Origin: Ramlibacter ginsenosidimutans
GTDB lineage: Bacteria; Pseudomonadota; Gammaproteobacteria; Burkholderiales; Burkholderiaceae_C
Length of the DNA: 64,000 bases
Assembly: GCF_016654015.1 (NCBI RefSeq)
Contig: NZ_JAEPWM010000002.1
Span: 1-64,000 of the forward strand
Direction: 5' to 3'
Each line of letters opens with the position of its first letter. Position 1 is the stretch's first letter. Shown piece after piece: positions 36,275-44,616 of the stretch. Below the pieces are notes generated by a model. It saw only the letters and a program-made list of their open reading frames with translations. It was not told where the DNA came from and did not search any database. The position numbers and the translations under genes were made by a program.

Positions 36275-37381
36275 TCAGATGCGCATCGGCATCACGACGT
36301 ACTTGAAGCTCGCGTTCTCGGGGATGGTGAGCAGCGCGGAGCTGTTGGCGTCCGCCAGCTCGATCTTCACCATGTCCTGGTCCATGTTGGCCAGGGCGTC
36401 GATCAGGTAGGTGACGTTGAAGCCGATCTCGATGGCGTCGCCGCCGTAGTCGATGTCGAGTTCGTCGGTCGCCTCTTCCTGTTCGGCGTTGTTGCTTGCG
36501 ACCTTGAGCGTGCCGGGCTCGAGGTTCAGGCGCACGCCCTTGAACTTCTCGCTGGTCAGGATGGCGGTGCGCTGCAGGCTGGCCAGCAGCGGCGCGCGTC
36601 CCAGCGTCACCGAGTTCTTGTGGTTCTTGGGGATGACGCGGTTGTAGTCGGGGAACTTGCCCTCGACCAGCTTGGTCACGAACTCCATGCCGCCGAACGC
36701 GAACTTGGCCTGGTTGTTGGCGAACTGCATCTCGATGGCGCCTTCGGCGTCGGACAGCAGCCGCTGCAGCTCCAGCACGGTCTTGCGCGGCAGGATCACT
36801 TCCTGGCGCGGCACTTCGACGTCGAGCAGCGCGGAGGCGAAGGCCAGGCGGTGGCCGTCGGTGGCCACCAGGGAGAGCTGCTTGCCTTCGGCGACGAACA
36901 GGATGCCGTTCAGGTAATAACGGATGTCGTGCACCGCCATGGCGAAGGAGACCTGGTTCAGCAGGTCCTTCAGCGCCTTCTGCGGCACGTTGAACTTCGG
37001 GCCGAAGCTCGGGGCTTCCTGCACCAGCGGGAAGTCTTCGGCCGGCAGCGTCTGCAGCGTGAACTTGCTCTTGCCGCCCTTCAAGATCAGCTTGTTCTGG
37101 TTCGACTCGATGCTGACCGTCTGGTCGCTGGGCATGGTGCGCAGGATGTCGATCAGCTTGCGGGCGCCCACGGTGGTCGTGTAGCTGCCGGCGTCGCCGT
37201 CGAGGTCGGCGGTGGTGCGGATCTGGATCTCGAGGTCGCTGGTGGTGAACTGCACGTTGCCGCCGGTCTTGCGCACCAGCACGTTGGCCAGGATGGGCAA
37301 CGTATGCCGCTTCTCGACGATCCCCGCCACCGACTGGAGGACCGAGAGCAGTTTTTCTTGCGTTGCCTTCAGGACGATCAT
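36275..37381 (-). CDS. dnaN: DNA polymerase III beta sliding clamp
   Basis: A 368-residue protein: MIVLKATQEKLLSVLQSVAGIVEKRHTLPIL at the N-terminus, DGHRLAFAS and VTLGRAPLLASLQRTAILT in the middle, and the family C-terminus VVMPMRI. The protein forms the ring that tethers polymerases to DNA. It is followed by gyrB and preceded by dnaA on the same strand. AGAGAAGAGGAAG precedes the start. Confidence 0.98.
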   Translation of the reverse strand: MIVLKATQEKLLSVLQSVAGIVEKRHTLPILANVLVRKTGGNVQFTTSDLEIQIRTTADLDGDAGSYTTTVGARKLIDILRTMPSDQTVSIESNQNKLILKGGKSKFTLQTLPAEDFPLVQEAPSFGPKFNVPQKALKDLLNQVSFAMAVHDIRYYLNGILFVAEGKQLSLVATDGHRLAFASALLDVEVPRQEVILPRKTVLELQRLLSDAEGAIEMQFANNQAKFAFGGMEFVTKLVEGKFPDYNRVIPKNHKNSVTLGRAPLLASLQRTAILTSEKFKGVRLNLEPGTLKVASNNAEQEEATDELDIDYGGDAIEIGFNVTYLIDALANMDQDMVKIELADANSSALLTIPENASFKYVVMPMRI

Positions 37382-37686
37382 GTCTTCCTCTTCTCTTCTC
37401 TCTAATAGGTACGGCGCAACCGGGGCGGCTCAACCGCCATTTTCGCTGATTTCGCGGGCAGTTCCCGGGCGGGGGGAGGGCTGTTTTCGTGCGGCCCTGG
37501 CTCGCGAGGGAAGCTGGGGTTCGCTTGCGCTCACCGCCAGCCTGCGGGGGCAGCGCACACCAGCCGACGGGGCGGCGGACACCAACACCCGGTTTCGTAG
37601 GCTGGCGGTGAGCGCAGCGAACCCCAGCAGCCGGCCCGGCGCGGCGAACCCCAGAACCCCGCCTCGGGGAGACCGCTCAACCGCCC
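37382..37686. other. dnaA-dnaN intergenic region with repeats
   Basis: A 305-bp interval with no convincing gene. It contains two type-A repeats (37513-37545 and 37597-37628) and a partial third copy near 37640 (GCGGCGAACCCCAG). No DnaA box was seen. The dnaN promoter should lie here; hexamers are not obvious. Confidence 0.65.
37513..37628. repeat. Inverted pair of type-A repeats between dnaN and dnaA
   Basis: A minus copy (37513-37545, one base longer than consensus) and a plus copy (37597-37628) are separated by 51 bp. The plus copy is identical to the copy at 1588-1619 and to that inside mnmE. Confidence 0.9.
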
Positions 37687-39099
37687 TCACCCCTTGAGCG
37701 TCTGCTCCAGCACGTGCAGCTGCTGGTTCAATTCGGTCAGCTGCTGGCGCTCGCCGGAGATCTTGCGCACCGCATGCAGCACCGTGGTGTGGTCGCGGCC
37801 GCCGAACAGCTCGCCGATCTCGGGCAGGCTTTTCTGGGTCAGCTCCTTGGCCAGGTACATCGCGATCTGGCGCGGACGGGCGATCGAGGCCGGGCGCTTC
37901 TTGCTGTACATGTCGGCGACCTTGATCTTGTAGTAGTCGGCCACCGTCTTCTGGATGTTCTCCACGCTGATCTGCCGGTTCTGGATCGACAGCAGGTCGC
38001 GCAGGGCCTCGCGGGCCAGCGCGATCGAGATTTCCTTCAGGTTGAAGCGCGAATACGCCAGGATCTTGCGCAGCGCCCCTTCGAGCTCGCGCACGTTGGA
38101 GCGCACGTTCTTGGCCACGAAGAAGGCGACTTCCTCGGGCATCTCGGTGCCTTCGGCACGCGCCTTGTTGATCAGGATGGCCACGCGCATCTCCAGCTCC
38201 GGCGGCTCGATGGCCACCGTGAGGCCCGAGTCGAAGCGCGAGACCAGCCGCTCGTGGATGTCCGTCAGGCCCTTGGGATAGGTGTCCGAGGTCATCACGA
38301 TGTGGCTCTTCTTGGCCAGCAGGGCTTCGAAGGCGTTGAAGAATTCTTCCTGCGTGCGGTCCTTGTTGGCGAAGAACTGGACGTCGTCGATCAGGAGCAG
38401 GTCCAGGGAGTGGTAGCGCTCCTTGAACTCGTCGAAAGTCTTGCGCTGGTAGGCTTTGACCACATCCGAGACGAACTGCTCGGCGTGGATGTAGAGAACC
38501 TTGGAATTGGGCTTGTCCGCCAGCAGCTTGTTGCCCACCGCGTGCACCAGGTGGGTCTTGCCCAGGCCGACCCCGCCGTAGATGAAGAGCGGGTTGTAAA
38601 GCTGGCCCGGCGTGCCCGACACGTGCATGGCGGCGGCCCGCGCCATGCGGTTGGCCGTGCCCTCCACCAGCGTGTCGAAAGTCAGCGCCGTGTTGAGCCG
38701 GCTCTTGAAGCCGCCGGGGGCGATTTCCTCTTCCGGCTCGGGCGCTTCCGCGACCGGCGCATTGGCCGCGACGGCGGGCGCAGAATAAGTCCTGACACCG
38801 CTTTCCCGCGGAGTGATGGCCAACTCAAGCTGCACCGGCTGGCCGTAAAGCTTCTCCAGCACGGCGGCGATGCGCCCTGCGTACTGGGCCCGGACCCAGT
38901 CGAGTTTGAACCGGTTGGCCACGAACAGCGTGACCTTGGAAAAGTTCTCCGAGACCTGGGCCGACAGCGGCTTGATCCAGGTGTTGAACTGCTGCTCGGG
39001 GAGGTCCTGTGCCAGCTGGTCGACGCAGGCCTGCCATAGGCTGTCCCCTGCGTCCAGGCTGGACGCGGTCGCCAGCCTGCTGTGTTGCCCCTCGCTCAT
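37687..39099 (-). CDS. dnaA: Chromosomal replication initiator DnaA
   Basis: A 470-residue AAA+ initiator. Domain I starts at [21 protein letters not shown]; a linker (about 100-145) is Ala/Glu-rich; Walker A is [14 protein letters not shown] and Walker [12 protein letters not shown]; domain IV has [14 protein letters not shown] and the DNA signature [12 protein letters not shown]. It melts the origin and recognises DnaA boxes. A perfect box (39165-39173) and a near box (39115-39123) lie just upstream, fitting both origin function and autorepression. A possible minus 10 TAGAAT lies at the complement of 39146-39151. Confidence 0.99.
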   Translation of the reverse strand: MSEGQHSRLATASSLDAGDSLWQACVDQLAQDLPEQQFNTWIKPLSAQVSENFSKVTLFVANRFKLDWVRAQYAGRIAAVLEKLYGQPVQLELAITPRESGVRTYSAPAVAANAPVAEAPEPEEEIAPGGFKSRLNTALTFDTLVEGTANRMARAAAMHVSGTPGQLYNPLFIYGGVGLGKTHLVHAVGNKLLADKPNSKVLYIHAEQFVSDVVKAYQRKTFDEFKERYHSLDLLLIDDVQFFANKDRTQEEFFNAFEALLAKKSHIVMTSDTYPKGLTDIHERLVSRFDSGLTVAIEPPELEMRVAILINKARAEGTEMPEEVAFFVAKNVRSNVRELEGALRKILAYSRFNLKEISIALAREALRDLLSIQNRQISVENIQKTVADYYKIKVADMYSKKRPASIARPRQIAMYLAKELTQKSLPEIGELFGGRDHTTVLHAVRKISGERQQLTELNQQLHVLEQTLKG

Positions 39100-39280
39100 G
39101 TGCCCCGTCGCTCCTGTGGATTAGTTTTGTCGCGCGAAACGGCGCATTCTAGTTGCTGAACACCTTATCCACACCACGGGCGAAGCTGCCTCAAGGGTCA
39201 ATCCCGGCGGGCTTGACAACCCGCTTGCTTGTCCGGGTTGCCGGTTTTGAGGATAATGCCGGGTTTCCCCGAGAAGCAAC
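39100..39280. other. Candidate chromosomal origin segment between dnaA and rpmH
   Basis: The dnaA and rpmH genes diverge across this 181-bp gap, the point where the window changes overall coding direction. It holds a perfect DnaA box, TTATCCACA, at 39165-39173, and a one-mismatch box at 39115-39123 (complement TAATCCACA). Two boxes are few for a full oriC, and no strongly AT-rich unwinding element is seen, so part of the origin may lie elsewhere, or the boxes may serve dnaA regulation. Confidence 0.5.
39229..39257 (+). promoter_or_regulatory. Candidate rpmH promoter
   Basis: TTGTCC (39229-39234) and GATAAT (39252-39257) are separated by 17 bp and lie 23 bp upstream of the rpmH start. A better minus 35, TTGACA at 39213-39218, is too far from this minus 10 and may belong to another start site. 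Confidence 0.45.
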
Positions 39281-39415
39281 ATGAAACGCACCTACCAACC
39301 TTCCAAAGTGCGCCGCGCGCGTACGCACGGCTTCCTGGTCCGCATGAAGACCCGTGGCGGCCGCGCCGTGATCAACGCTCGCCGCGCCAAGGGCCGCAAG
39401 CGCCTGGCTGCCTGA
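39281..39415 (+). CDS. rpmH: 50S ribosomal protein L34
   Basis: A 44-residue highly basic protein, [20 protein letters not shown] followed by [20 protein letters not shown] and RLAA: the full conserved L34. It heads the conserved rpmH-rnpA-yidD-yidC-mnmE operon, diverging from dnaA. Confidence 0.98.
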   Translation: MKRTYQPSKVRRARTHGFLVRMKTRGGRAVINARRAKGRKRLAA

Positions 39416-39455
39416 GCCGGCTGCCTGAACGCAAGCGCAGCCTGCGCCTGCCGAC

Positions 39456-39911
39456 GTGCAGCGGCTGAAGACCCGGGCACAGTACGAGGCAGCGATGGCA
39501 GGCGGCACCGTCTCCCGGACGCCGCACTTCGTGCTGCACCGTGCAGCACTCGACGCGTCCACCCTCCCCGGCCCTTCGATGGAGCAGCCCGCCGATGCAG
39601 GCTCGGCTGCGGCATCGAGCGACGGCCGCGGGTCCGCGGCACCCCGGGCGCTGTTTGCCGACCAGTCGCAAGCCTGGATCGGCGCGGTGGTGCCCAAGCG
39701 CTGGGCGAAGCGGGCCGTCACCCGCAACGGCATCAAGCGGCAGATCTACGCCGTGAGCGCAGCCTTCGAGTCGCGCCTGCCCGCGGCCGCCCACGTGGTG
39801 CGGCTGCGGATGGAGTTCGCCCGCAAGGATTTCCCCAGCGCCTGGTCCGACACGCTGAAGCAAAGCGTGCGCGGGGAACTGCTGCAGCTGTTCGAAAAGG
39901 CGAAGTCGTGA
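39456..39911 (+). CDS. rnpA: Ribonuclease P protein component
   Basis: A 151-residue basic protein that starts at GTG 39456 (QRLKTRAQYEAAMAGGTVSR). The conserved RNA-binding region reads WIGAVVPKRWAKRAVTRNGIKRQIY. Between FVLH and WIGAVV there is a low-complexity insert of about 30 residues (Ala/Ser/Pro/Gly-rich), so the protein is longer than the usual 115-125. It assists the RNase P RNA in cutting pre-tRNA 5' leaders. The stop overlaps the yidD start. Confidence 0.95.
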   Translation: MQRLKTRAQYEAAMAGGTVSRTPHFVLHRAALDASTLPGPSMEQPADAGSAAASSDGRGSAAPRALFADQSQAWIGAVVPKRWAKRAVTRNGIKRQIYAVSAAFESRLPAAAHVVRLRMEFARKDFPSAWSDTLKQSVRGELLQLFEKAKS

Positions 39912-40180
39912 AGCGCGTGCTGATCGCCCTGGTGAAGGGCTACCGCCTGCTGCTGTCGCCCTGGATCGGGTCGGCCTGCCGCTTCACGCCCTCCTGCTCC
40001 GCCTATTCCCTCGAGGCGCTCGAGCGGCACGGTGCCGCCGCCGGCGCCTACCTCACGGCCGCTCGCATCGGCCGCTGCCATCCCTGGTGCGCGGGCGGGC
40101 ATGATCCCGTGCCCGCCACGCCCCCGCGCCTGTTTACGCGCTGGGGCAGCGCGCTCCAACAACAGAAGAAAACTCCATGA
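39908..40180 (+). CDS. yidD: Membrane protein insertion efficiency factor YidD
   Basis: A 90-residue protein beginning at GTG 39908 within the rnpA stop. It has an amphipathic N-terminus (KRVLIALVKGYRLLLSPWIG), the signature CRFTPSCSAYSLEAL with its two cysteines, and RIGRCHPWCAGGHDPVP. It associates with the inner membrane and helps YidC insert proteins. Its stop overlaps the yidC start (ATGA). Confidence 0.97.
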   Translation: MKRVLIALVKGYRLLLSPWIGSACRFTPSCSAYSLEALERHGAAAGAYLTAARIGRCHPWCAGGHDPVPATPPRLFTRWGSALQQQKKTP

Positions 40181-41904
40181 CCGACATCCGCCGCACCATC
40201 CTCTGGGTGATCTTCGGCTTCTCCCTGGTGATGCTCTGGGACCAATGGCAGGTCTACAACGGCAAGCCCGCCACCTTCTTCCCCGGGGCCAAGCCCGCCG
40301 TGACCGCCAAGGCGCCGTCGCCGGCCGCCAGCGCGAACGCGTCCGCCGCGAGCGGCGTCGCCATGGTGCCGCAGTCCCCGGTCGCCGCCTCGCCGGGCGC
40401 CGTGCCTGCGCCCGCGTCGGCTGCCTCGCCCGCGGCCGCCGTGCCGCGCGAGCAGATCACCATCAGCAACGACCTGATGCGCGTCACCTTCGACACCGAA
40501 GGCGGCACCATCATCCGCACCGAACTGCTGAAGTACGCGGGCGACAAGACCGGCGAGCCCTTCGTGCTGATGAACGAGAACCCCGAGCGCGTGTACGTCG
40601 CGCAGACGGGCCTGATCGGCGGCAACTTCCCCAACCACAAGACGGTGATGACTTTCAGCGGCGACCGCTCGCTGAAGGAAGGCTCGGACAGCGTGGTGGC
40701 GAAGTTCGAGTCGCCGGAGCAGGGCGGGCTGAAGCTGGTGAAGACCTTCACGCTCAAGCGCGGCAACTACGTGATGCAGGTGGACCAGCAGGTGGTCAAC
40801 ACCACGGGCGCGCCGGTGAACGCGCAGCTGTACGAACAGCTGGTCCGCGACGGCAACAAGCTGCCGGGCGAGTCGTCGTTCTATTCGACCTTCACCGGGC
40901 CGGCGGTCTACACGCCGGACAAGAAGTTCCACAAGATCAATTTCAAGGACGTCGACAACGACAAGGCGGACATCGACAAGGAGTCCACCGGCGGCTACGT
41001 CGCCATGGTGCAGCACTACTTCGCCAGCGCCTGGATCCTGCCGGACGGCGTGAAGCGCGAGAACTTCGTGCGCAAGGTCTCCGACAACCTGTATGCCGTC
41101 GGCATGATCACGCCGGTGAGCGTCGCGCCCGGCGCGACCACCACGGTCACCTCGAAGTTCTACTCCGGCCCCGAAGAGGAAAAGCGGCTGGAGCAGATCG
41201 CCCCGGGCCTGGAACTGGTCAAGGACTACGGCTGGCTGGCGATCATCGCCAAGCCGCTGTACTGGCTGCTGTCGGCGCTGCACGGCTTCATCGGCAACTG
41301 GGGCTGGTCGATCATGGCGCTGGTGCTGCTGATCAAGGTGGCCTTCTACTGGCTGCAGGCCAAGGGCTACGAGAGCATGGCCAAGATGAAGGCCATCAAC
41401 CCCAAGGTCATGGCCATGCGGGAGCGCTTCAAGGACAACCCGCAGCAGATGCAGCAGGAGATGATGCGCATCTACAAGGAGGAGAAGGTCAACCCGCTGG
41501 GCGGCTGCTTCCCCATCATGATCCAGATCCCCGTGTTCATCGCGCTGTACTGGGTGCTGCTGTCCTCGGTGGAGATGCGCGGCGCGCCCTGGATCCTGTG
41601 GATCAAGGACCTGTCGGTGCAGGACCCCTACTTCATCCTGCCGGCCATCATGACGCTGACCACGCTGCTGCAGACGGCGCTGAACCCGGTGCCGCCGGAC
41701 CCGATGCAGGCCAAGATGATGTGGATCATGCCGCTGGTGTTCGCGGTGATGTTCTTCTTCTTCCCGGCCGGCCTGGTGCTGTACTGGATCACCAACAACT
41801 GCCTGTCGATCGCGCAGCAGTGGCTGATCAACACCCGCATGGGCGTGCCGCCGCAGTTCAACCTGCCGAAGTTCGGCGCGGCGGCTGCGAACGACAAGAA
41901 GTAG
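40177..41904 (+). CDS. yidC: Membrane protein insertase YidC
   Basis: A 575-residue inner-membrane insertase. Helix 1 (TILWVIFGFSLVMLWDQW) is followed by an Ala/Pro-rich linker, the large periplasmic beta-domain (about 85-350), and the conserved core GFIGNWGWSIMALVLLIKVAFYWL ... AMRERFKDNPQQMQQEMMRIYKEEKVNPLGGCFPIMIQIPVFIALYWVL with the hydrophilic-groove Arg nearby. The C-terminus is LPKFGAAAANDKK. It works with or without SecYEG. Confidence 0.98.
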   Translation: MTDIRRTILWVIFGFSLVMLWDQWQVYNGKPATFFPGAKPAVTAKAPSPAASANASAASGVAMVPQSPVAASPGAVPAPASAASPAAAVPREQITISNDLMRVTFDTEGGTIIRTELLKYAGDKTGEPFVLMNENPERVYVAQTGLIGGNFPNHKTVMTFSGDRSLKEGSDSVVAKFESPEQGGLKLVKTFTLKRGNYVMQVDQQVVNTTGAPVNAQLYEQLVRDGNKLPGESSFYSTFTGPAVYTPDKKFHKINFKDVDNDKADIDKESTGGYVAMVQHYFASAWILPDGVKRENFVRKVSDNLYAVGMITPVSVAPGATTTVTSKFYSGPEEEKRLEQIAPGLELVKDYGWLAIIAKPLYWLLSALHGFIGNWGWSIMALVLLIKVAFYWLQAKGYESMAKMKAINPKVMAMRERFKDNPQQMQQEMMRIYKEEKVNPLGGCFPIMIQIPVFIALYWVLLSSVEMRGAPWILWIKDLSVQDPYFILPAIMTLTTLLQTALNPVPPDPMQAKMMWIMPLVFAVMFFFFPAGLVLYWITNNCLSIAQQWLINTRMGVPPQFNLPKFGAAAANDKK

Positions 41905-41915
41905 CGGCACTGTCG

Positions 41916-41933
41916 TTCCCGCGCAGGCGGGGA
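41916..41933. repeat. Small GC-rich palindromic unit after yidC
   Basis: TTCCCGC (41916-41922) and GCGGGGA (41927-41933) form a 7-bp stem with one mismatch in the sequence CGTTCCCGCGCAGGCGGGGA. This resembles a common betaproteobacterial intergenic repeat. I saw no second copy in the window. Confidence 0.4.
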
Positions 41934-41948
41934 CGCCAGGCATCCTGG

Positions 41949-41970
41949 AAAGCGGCCTGCGGGCCGCTTT
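41949..41970 (+). terminator. Rho-independent-like terminator between yidC and mnmE
   Basis: AAAGCGGC (41949-41956) and GCCGCTTT (41963-41970) form an 8-bp perfect stem with a 6-base loop, followed by TCCTTTGGG. The A/T ends of the stem give a short U run. It would end or reduce transcription from yidC before mnmE. Confidence 0.65.
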
Positions 41971-41994
41971 TCCTTTGGGTTCGATAATCGCGCC

Positions 41995-43449
41995 ATGCTC
42001 GCCCGCCTGGACCAGGCCATCGCCGCCATCGCCACCGCGCCCGGACGCGGGGCCGTCGGCATCGTGCGCGTGTCGGCCAGGGACGTGCGACCCATCATCG
42101 ATGCGGTGTGCGCGCGCGACCTGCCGCCGCGCCAGGCCGTGTACCTGCCGTTCCGCGCGGCCGACGGCAGCGCCATCGACCAGGGGCTCGCGATCCACTT
42201 TCCCGCGCCGCACTCGTATACGGGCGAGGACGTGCTGGAGCTGCAGGCGCACGGCGGACTGGTGGTGCTGCAACTGCTGCTCGCGCGCTGCCTCGAAGCG
42301 GGCGCGTCCATCCACCTGCGCGTGGCGGAGCCCGGCGAGTTCACCCAGCGCGCGTTCCTCAACGGCAAGCTCGATCTCGCGCAGGCCGAGGCCATCGCCG
42401 ACCTGATCGATGCCAGCACCGAAGCGGCCGCCCGCAGCGCCACGCGTTCGCTTGCGGGCGAGTTCTCGCGCGAAGTGCATGCCTTGCGCGATGCGCTGGT
42501 CGATCTGCGCATGCTGGTGGAAGCGACTCTGGACTTTCCCGAGGAGGAGATCGACTTCCTGCAGAAGGCGGATGCACAAGGCCAGCTAGCACGCCTGCAG
42601 GCCAACGTCGCCCGCGTGATGCAGCGCGCGCACCAGGGCGCGCTGCTGCGCGAGGGGCTGCACGTGGTGATCGCGGGCCAGCCGAACGCGGGCAAGAGTT
42701 CGCTGCTGAATGCGCTGGCCGGCGCCGAGCTCGCCATCGTCACGCCGATCGCAGGGACCACGCGCGACGTGGTGCGGCAGACGATCCAGATCGAAGGCGT
42801 GCCGCTGCACGTGGTCGACACCGCGGGATTGCGGGAAGGCGCGGAGGAAGTGGAGCAGATCGGCATCGAACGCGCCTGGGGCCAGATCGAGAATGCCGAC
42901 GCGGTGATCTTCCTGCACGACCTCACGCGGGCGGAGGAGGCGGCGTACCAGTCGGCCGACGCGGCGATCGCCGCGAAGTTGCCGGAGGATGTGCCGGTGG
43001 TCGATGTGTGGAACAAGGCCGATGCGGTCGGTGCTGGGGTTCGCTTCGCTCACCACCAGCCTACGAACAACTCCGACCACCCTTCCCGTAGGCTGGCGGT
43101 GAGCGCAGCGAACCCCAGCGATGCGCCAAGCGCTCCCGCCTCCCTCACCCTCTCCGCCAGGACCGGCGAAGGCCTCGACGCCCTGCGCGCCAGGCTCCTC
43201 GAGATCGCCGGCTGGCAGGCCGCGCCCGAGGGCGTGTTCATCGCGCGCGAGCGTCACCTGCACGCGCTGCGGCGCGTGGACGCGCACCTGATGGAAGCCG
43301 CCGCGCAGCTCGCGCGGCAGGCGCAGGCGCTCGACCTGCTCGCGGAGGAGTTGCGCCTCGCGCAGAACGCACTGTCCGAGATCACCGGCGAGTTCAGCGC
43401 CGACGACCTGCTGGGCGTCATCTTCAGCCGCTTCTGCATCGGCAAGTGA
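41995..43449 (+). CDS. mnmE: tRNA modification GTPase MnmE (with repeat-derived insertion)
   Basis: A 484-residue GTPase, longer than the usual 450-460. The N-terminal folate-binding domain has [19 protein letters not shown] [16 protein letters not shown] and [16 protein letters not shown]. The G domain has G1 [15 protein letters not shown]3 [14 protein letters not shown]4 NKAD and G5 SARTGEGLD. The end FCIGK carries the catalytic Cys. Between G4 and G5, codons about 346-375 are two inverted type-A repeats, reading [15 protein letters not shown] then [12 protein letters not shown]. The frame stays open, so the gene is probably functional with a surface insert. With MnmG it makes the 5-carboxymethylaminomethyl modification of wobble U34. 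Confidence 0.95.
   Translation: MLARLDQAIAAIATAPGRGAVGIVRVSARDVRPIIDAVCARDLPPRQAVYLPFRAADGSAIDQGLAIHFPAPHSYTGEDVLELQAHGGLVVLQLLLARCLEAGASIHLRVAEPGEFTQRAFLNGKLDLAQAEAIADLIDASTEAAARSATRSLAGEFSREVHALRDALVDLRMLVEATLDFPEEEIDFLQKADAQGQLARLQANVARVMQRAHQGALLREGLHVVIAGQPNAGKSSLLNALAGAELAIVTPIAGTTRDVVRQTIQIEGVPLHVVDTAGLREGAEEVEQIGIERAWGQIENADAVIFLHDLTRAEEAAYQSADAAIAAKLPEDVPVVDVWNKADAVGAGVRFAHHQPTNNSDHPSRRLAVSAANPSDAPSAPASLTLSARTGEGLDALRARLLEIAGWQAAPEGVFIARERHLHALRRVDAHLMEAAAQLARQAQALDLLAEELRLAQNALSEITGEFSADDLLGVIFSRFCIGK
43033..43119. repeat. Inverted pair of type-A repeats inside mnmE
   Basis: A minus copy (43033-43064) and a plus copy (43088-43119) lie 23 bp apart within the coding sequence. The plus copy is identical to those at 1588-1619 and 37597-37628. 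The length keeps the mnmE frame intact. Confidence 0.92.
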
Positions 43450-43494
43450 TGCGCCCGCGCCGGCGCTGGTGCTTGCGCCAGGCCGGCAGCGAAA

Positions 43495-44481
43495 CTATTG
43501 CGCCGTGATGCCGCGCGCCTTGATCAGCTTGCCCAGCGTGTCGTACTCGCGCTTCAGGTGCGCCGCGAACTCGGCCTGCGAGCTCATGACGGGCTCGGCA
43601 TGCAGGTCGTTCAGGCGCGCGATCACGTCCGGCGATCTGAGCGCCTTGTCGAACTCGCTGCTGATGCGCGCCACCACGGCCGGCGGCGTGCCGGCCGGCA
43701 CGAACAGTCCGGTCCACTGCTGCGGACGGAAGTCGGCATAGCCCGCTTCCGCGAAGGTTGGCACATTGGGCAGCGACGGCAGGCGCTTGTCGCTGGTGAC
43801 GGCCAGCGCCCTCACCTTGCCGCCGTTGGCCTGCGGCACGGCCAGCGTCGCCGAGATCAGCATCGCCTGCACATGGCCGCCGATCAGGTCCGTCATCGCC
43901 GGTCCGCCGCCCTTGTACGCCACGTGCGGCAGGTCGATGCCCGCCAGGTCCTTGAACACCTCGAAGTACAGGTGGTTGCTGGTGCCGATGCCGGGGCTCG
44001 CGTAGCTCATCCTGCCGGTGTTCGCCTTGGCGTAGCCCACGAACTCCTTCACGCTGGTCGCGGGCACGTTGTTGTTCACCACCAGCACGAGCGGGATGCG
44101 CGCGAGCAGGCTGACCGGCGTCATGTCCTTGAACGTGTCGTAGGGCAGGTTCGCGATCAGGTGCGGGTTGGCCGGCACGCTGTCGGCGCTGAGCAGCAGC
44201 GTGTAGCCGTCCGGCGCGGCCTTGGCCAGCAAGCCTTCCGCGACCGTGCCGCCGGCGCCGGGCCGGTTCTCCACGAGCACCGGCTGGCCGAAGCCTTCCT
44301 GCAGCCGCGGCAGCAGCGCGCGCGCGATCGTGTCCGTCAGCCCGCCCGGTGCGAAACTCACGATGATGCGGATCGGCTTGGACGGCGAGTCCTCGGCGAA
44401 GGCGGAAGAGGCGCCGGTGAGGGCGCAGGCCGCCGCGGCCGCGCCGGCCAGCAGGCGGCGCAGGAACGCGCGTTTGGGCAT
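43495..44481 (-). CDS. Bug-family tripartite tricarboxylate transporter substrate-binding protein
   Basis: A 328-residue periplasmic receptor. The signal peptide is MPKRAFLRRLLAGAAAAACA with cleavage near SSAFAE. The core has KPIRIIVSFAPGGLTDTIAR, VENRPGAGGTVAEGLLAKA and LPHVAYKGGGPAMTDLIGGHV. It diverges from the IclR gene across a 135-bp gap carrying an IclR-type dyad, so its expression is probably linked to the Rieske dioxygenase operon. No TctA or TctB genes are close. Confidence 0.93.
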   Translation of the reverse strand: MPKRAFLRRLLAGAAAAACALTGASSAFAEDSPSKPIRIIVSFAPGGLTDTIARALLPRLQEGFGQPVLVENRPGAGGTVAEGLLAKAAPDGYTLLLSADSVPANPHLIANLPYDTFKDMTPVSLLARIPLVLVVNNNVPATSVKEFVGYAKANTGRMSYASPGIGTSNHLYFEVFKDLAGIDLPHVAYKGGGPAMTDLIGGHVQAMLISATLAVPQANGGKVRALAVTSDKRLPSLPNVPTFAEAGYADFRPQQWTGLFVPAGTPPAVVARISSEFDKALRSPDVIARLNDLHAEPVMSSQAEFAAHLKREYDTLGKLIKARGITAQ

Positions 44482-44529
44482 GGTGTCTCCTGGTGAAGGC
44501 GCCGGATCGCGAGGCCGTCCGGCTTTTTC

Positions 44530-44546
44530 TGTCCGGATAGTGGACA
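44530..44546. promoter_or_regulatory. IclR-type operator between Bug receptor and iclR genes
   Basis: TGTCC (44530-44534) and GGACA (44542-44546) are inverted arms with a 7-bp AT-richer centre (GGATAGT). The same arm sequence and spacing occur at the Rieske promoter (45418-45433). The site lies 49 bp from the Bug start and 71 bp from the iclR start. Confidence 0.65.
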
Positions 44547-44616
44547 GTCGTCTCCATTTTCGGCAGGCTAGTGCCGGTGTCAATCCGGTGCGACCTGCGC
44601 CCTCACCTAGAACTTT

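Noticed and set aside
39213..39218. TTGACA as the minus 35 of rpmH
   Set aside because: It is 33 bp from the best minus 10 (GATAAT at 39252), too far for a sigma-70 promoter.
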